NCBI GenBank assembly: GCA_001817805.1
Contig: MHJB01000009.1
Coordinates: 2,794-10,903 of the forward strand
Length of the DNA: 8,110 nt
Reading direction: 5' to 3'
Source: Candidatus Colwellbacteria bacterium RIFCSPLOWO2_12_FULL_43_11
GTDB taxonomy: Bacteria; Patescibacteriota; Minisyncoccia; UBA6257; Colwellbacteraceae
This document shows, piece after piece, positions 5,761-8,110 of this stretch (the first letter of the stretch is position 1; each line of letters starts with the position of its first letter). The translations under genes were made by a program, and so were the position numbers. The notes under the pieces were generated by a model that had not been told where the DNA came from, did no database searches, and was given only the letters and a program-made list of their open reading frames with translations.

Positions 5761-7050
5761 TTAAATAGAAACCATTAACGCGCTCACTTTTACTTCGGCT
5801 TCCAATAAAGCGTTCTCGGTAGTGAGCTTACCCGATACTACTGATTCTATCATAGTATCAAACACTTTTTTGATTTCGGAGTTGTCAGCCTGAGGCCAAC
5901 TTTTGGCGGTCAGGGCCTGCGCGGCAAAAGTACCTAAAGTGGGGCTATTCAAATATTCGTTTATCAAAAACCTTAAGGCCGGTGGTTTGCTGGTTAGGGT
6001 TACATAATTGCGAGCGGTTTCGGCATCGGTCGTGGCGAGAATTATAAAGTCCCACGCGTCAGTTGTATGGGTGGTTTTACTCGATACCGCTAAGCCCCAG
6101 TAGCTTGGAAAGTTTACGGCATTATTTTTATCAAACTGCGGAGCCGGAGCCACTCCGAAATTTAGAGCCGGGTTCTTGGCTTTAATATCCGGAATCTCGG
6201 AAGCATAACCAAGAATCATGGCCGTTTGCTTTGAGGTCAAGGAGTTAATTGAAGGCTTGAAAGAATCCGTCCAGGTATAGTAAAAACTGCTGGGCTTAGC
6301 GAACTGAGTATAGAAGTTAACCGCTTGTATGCCTTGGTTATTGGCTATGGCGGCCCTCGTCTTGTCCGGGCTAACCATATCCGTTTTAAACTGGAGAAAT
6401 AGTAAGCTCAAGATGTCGGCCGCGTTATTAACACTCTTGCTCGTGCCGCCGATAGCAAGGGCAGACTTGGTTATGGCGCCCCTACTATCCAATTCTCTCA
6501 CTTTTACCACCGTGTTCTTTAACTCGTCCCAAGTTGTGGGAGCCACGGCTATTTTCTTATTATCAAAAATATCACGGTTATAGATTAGGGCTAGAGTATC
6601 TATTGATATGGGCAGGGCATAGATTTTACTATTTCTAACAAAGTCTTGTTCGGCTATGGTCGGGAAAAAATTGCGGAAGGTAGCCAACGGAAGTTTTTCT
6701 TCGGTAACCGGAATAACCTTATCACTATGCTTCAAGAGCCAGGTGTTGTGGAACATAAAAACATCCGGGCCAGTACCGGCAGCCAGGGCGTTAACCAACT
6801 GTTTCTCGTAGTTAGTAACGTCAAGCTTGGTATATTTAACTTGTACGTTAGAATGTAGGGCTTCGAATTTACTGCCTACCTCCTGCCAAACTTTAAGCTC
6901 ATCGCCCACCCCCCAAACATTCAGTTCAACTCGAGGGAGAGCAATATCATCTCTAAGCCCGGGGATAAATCCCAAAAAAACCAGAGTAAAAAATACTATT
7001 ATAAAACCGGCGACTCCAACGATTATTAACTGAGGCCTAGTAAGCTGCAT
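5761..7050 (-). CDS. Membrane-anchored extracellular solute-binding protein, family 1
   Basis: A 429 aa protein with one N-terminal transmembrane helix (about 9-31) followed by a periplasmic-type binding fold. Family landmarks seen: VELNVWGVGDELKVWQEVGSKFE (strand 1), NALAAGTGPDVFMFHNTW (about 87-104), YALPISIDTLALIYNRDIFD (about 144-163), APTTWDEL (about 170-177), and YWGLAVSSKT in the second lobe. These are typical of MalE/UgpB-like sugar-binding proteins of ABC importers. There is no lipobox cysteine, so it is tethered by the uncleaved helix. No permease or ATPase gene accompanies it in the window, and it is directly followed by three pilin-like genes, which suggests a role other than, or in addition to, classical import. 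The ligand is unknown. It starts 15 bp after the gyrA stop; AAAGGT lies right against the ATG, too close for a normal Shine-Dalgarno. Confidence 0.87.
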   Translation of the reverse strand: MQLTRPQLIIVGVAGFIIVFFTLVFLGFIPGLRDDIALPRVELNVWGVGDELKVWQEVGSKFEALHSNVQVKYTKLDVTNYEKQLVNALAAGTGPDVFMFHNTWLLKHSDKVIPVTEEKLPLATFRNFFPTIAEQDFVRNSKIYALPISIDTLALIYNRDIFDNKKIAVAPTTWDELKNTVVKVRELDSRGAITKSALAIGGTSKSVNNAADILSLLFLQFKTDMVSPDKTRAAIANNQGIQAVNFYTQFAKPSSFYYTWTDSFKPSINSLTSKQTAMILGYASEIPDIKAKNPALNFGVAPAPQFDKNNAVNFPSYWGLAVSSKTTHTTDAWDFIILATTDAETARNYVTLTSKPPALRFLINEYLNSPTLGTFAAQALTAKSWPQADNSEIKKVFDTMIESVVSGKLTTENALLEAEVKVSALMVSI

Positions 7051-7065
7051 ACCTTTATATAATAA

Positions 7066-8110
7066 CTATAAACAGACTGTTCCCGCAATTTTATCCCCCG
7101 GCTTCAAGCGCATAATGCGTACGCCCTGGGCGGCACGGCCCGTGCTTCTGATACTTTTTAGTTCCGTCCTTAATATTTGCCCCTTAACGGACATGGCCAG
7201 TAACTCACCTTCTTCTCCGGAAATTATATGAGCCGCCACAAGTTTGCCGGTCTTATCGGTTACCTTAGCGGTCAGTATGCCTTTGCCGCCGCGGCCCTGG
7301 ATTTTATATTCCTTAAGCGGAGTCATCTTAGCAAAGCCATTCCACATAATAGCCAATACATTATAATCGCTTACCTTGGCCGGGTTAATTACATCGAAGG
7401 CGCTTACCGCGTCATCCTTCTTTAGGCCAATGCCTTTCACGCCCGAGGCGGTTCGCCCCATAGCTCTAACTTCGCCTTCCTTGAATCTGATAGCCTGTCC
7501 CAAAGAAGTAGTTAAAATCAATTCGTCTTTGCCGGAAGAAAGTTTTACCCACTTTAAGTAATCGCCTTTCTTCAGGTTAATCGCGATAATGCCGCTTCTC
7601 CTCACATTCTGGAATTCTTCCAGGGCGGTTTTCTTGATTACACCCTTTTCGGTAACCATCACCAAGAATCCGGGGATTTTATTCCTTTCGGATGAATAAG
7701 TAATAATAGCGTTTATTTTTTCTTGAGGTGGAACTTCCAGAAAATTGTGTATGGCTTTGCCCTTGGCTGTCCGGCTACCGGCCGGAATTTCGTAGACTTT
7801 GGTTTGATAGACCTTTCCGCTCGCCGTAAAGAAGAGGATATTATCGTGAGTGTTGGCCCTAAGGAAGTGTCCGACAACATCCTCTTCTCCCAACTCGCTC
7901 CCGATTAGGCCTTTGCCGCCGCGTTTTTGCTGTTTAAAAGTATTGGGCGGCAAACGTTTAATGTAGCCGTCACCCGACATGGTAACAATGGCGTCTTCGG
8001 CCGGTATTAAATCTTCAACGTTGAAATCTTTTAAGCCGGTCACATGCACCTTGGTCCTTCTCTCGCCGGCAAATTTATCCTTAAGTTCGGTTAGCTCGGT
8101 CTTAATGACG
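7066..8110 (-). CDS. gyrA: DNA gyrase subunit A, C-terminal part (5' end outside window)
   Basis: The frame is open to the window edge: the codons before the internal GTG at 8049 read VIKTELTELKDKFAGERRTK, the usual GyrA lead-in to the C-terminal domain. About 348 residues are visible. They form the beta-pinwheel that wraps DNA and lets gyrase introduce negative supercoils using ATP. The GyrA box is present as QQKRGGKG, which separates GyrA from ParC. Further blade repeats include THDNILFFTASGKVYQTKVYEIPAGSRTAKGKAI, GRTASGVKGIGLKKDD, GRGGKGI and GRAAQGVRIMRLKPGD. The protein ends soon after the last blade (AGTVCL) without the acidic tail of some GyrA proteins. The tower, coiled-coil and active-site tyrosine regions lie outside the window. 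It appears to head the transcription unit with the solute-binding and pilin-like genes. Confidence 0.96.
   Translation of the reverse strand, partial: VIKTELTELKDKFAGERRTKVHVTGLKDFNVEDLIPAEDAIVTMSGDGYIKRLPPNTFKQQKRGGKGLIGSELGEEDVVGHFLRANTHDNILFFTASGKVYQTKVYEIPAGSRTAKGKAIHNFLEVPPQEKINAIITYSSERNKIPGFLVMVTEKGVIKKTALEEFQNVRRSGIIAINLKKGDYLKWVKLSSGKDELILTTSLGQAIRFKEGEVRAMGRTASGVKGIGLKKDDAVSAFDVINPAKVSDYNVLAIMWNGFAKMTPLKEYKIQGRGGKGILTAKVTDKTGKLVAAHIISGEEGELLAMSVKGQILRTELKSIRSTGRAAQGVRIMRLKPGDKIAGTVCL

Noticed and set aside
6329..6583. + strand open frame opposite the solute-binding protein gene
   Set aside because: Its apparent hydrophobic protein is an artefact of reading the opposite strand. The - strand frame is a clear binding protein.
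7066..8049. A separate gene starting at the GTG at 8049
   Set aside because: The reading frame continues without a stop to the window edge with typical GyrA sequence, so this GTG is an internal valine codon.

Overview
The window looks like a chromosomal segment of a Candidate Phyla Radiation (Patescibacteria, probably Parcubacteria-like) bacterium. Three things suggest this. Genes are packed tightly, several with zero-base junctions. A 10+10 bp CCTGCCTGCC/GGCAGGCAGG palindrome is read through as LPAGRQG inside a gene; I associate this repeat with Parcubacteria from memory, not from a search. There is also a run of small two-helix type IV secretion pilin-like proteins of the kind common in that group. 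Shine-Dalgarno sequences are mostly weak or absent. The one visible TGA (63-65) makes sense as a stop, so the standard bacterial code is likely.

Left part (1-2817): the last 20 codons of a XerC/D-type tyrosine recombinase run in on the + strand and meet, stop to stop, a glutamate dehydrogenase-family gene on the - strand. Upstream of that gene, 7 bp away and on the same strand, lies a membrane PAP2 phosphatase with a C-terminal LssY-like domain.

Middle (2818-3291): a non-coding stretch with a complete tRNA-Leu(UAG) gene on the - strand. A good sigma70-type promoter precedes it. Its 3' side carries an odd ~150 bp segment made almost entirely of hairpins and bounded by direct and inverted copies of the tRNA-Leu 3' end.

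Next (3292-4694): a two-gene + strand unit sits among - strand genes. It encodes an SPFH/band-7 membrane protein with a C-terminal glycine zipper and an unrecognised small single-pass membrane protein. It ends at a terminator that can serve both strands.

Right part (4718-8110, all - strand): the 3' part of gyrA, then a membrane-anchored family-1 solute-binding protein, then three paralogous T4SS-pilin-like proteins. The 15 bp and 0 bp gaps suggest one transcription unit down to the second pilin. The third pilin follows a 59 bp gap and ends at the shared terminator.

Most genes are recognisable housekeeping or envelope genes. The least explained parts are the tRNA-Leu-flanking hairpin segment, the SPFH plus small-protein pair, the solute-binding protein with pilin paralogues, and the palindrome-bearing insert in the dehydrogenase.
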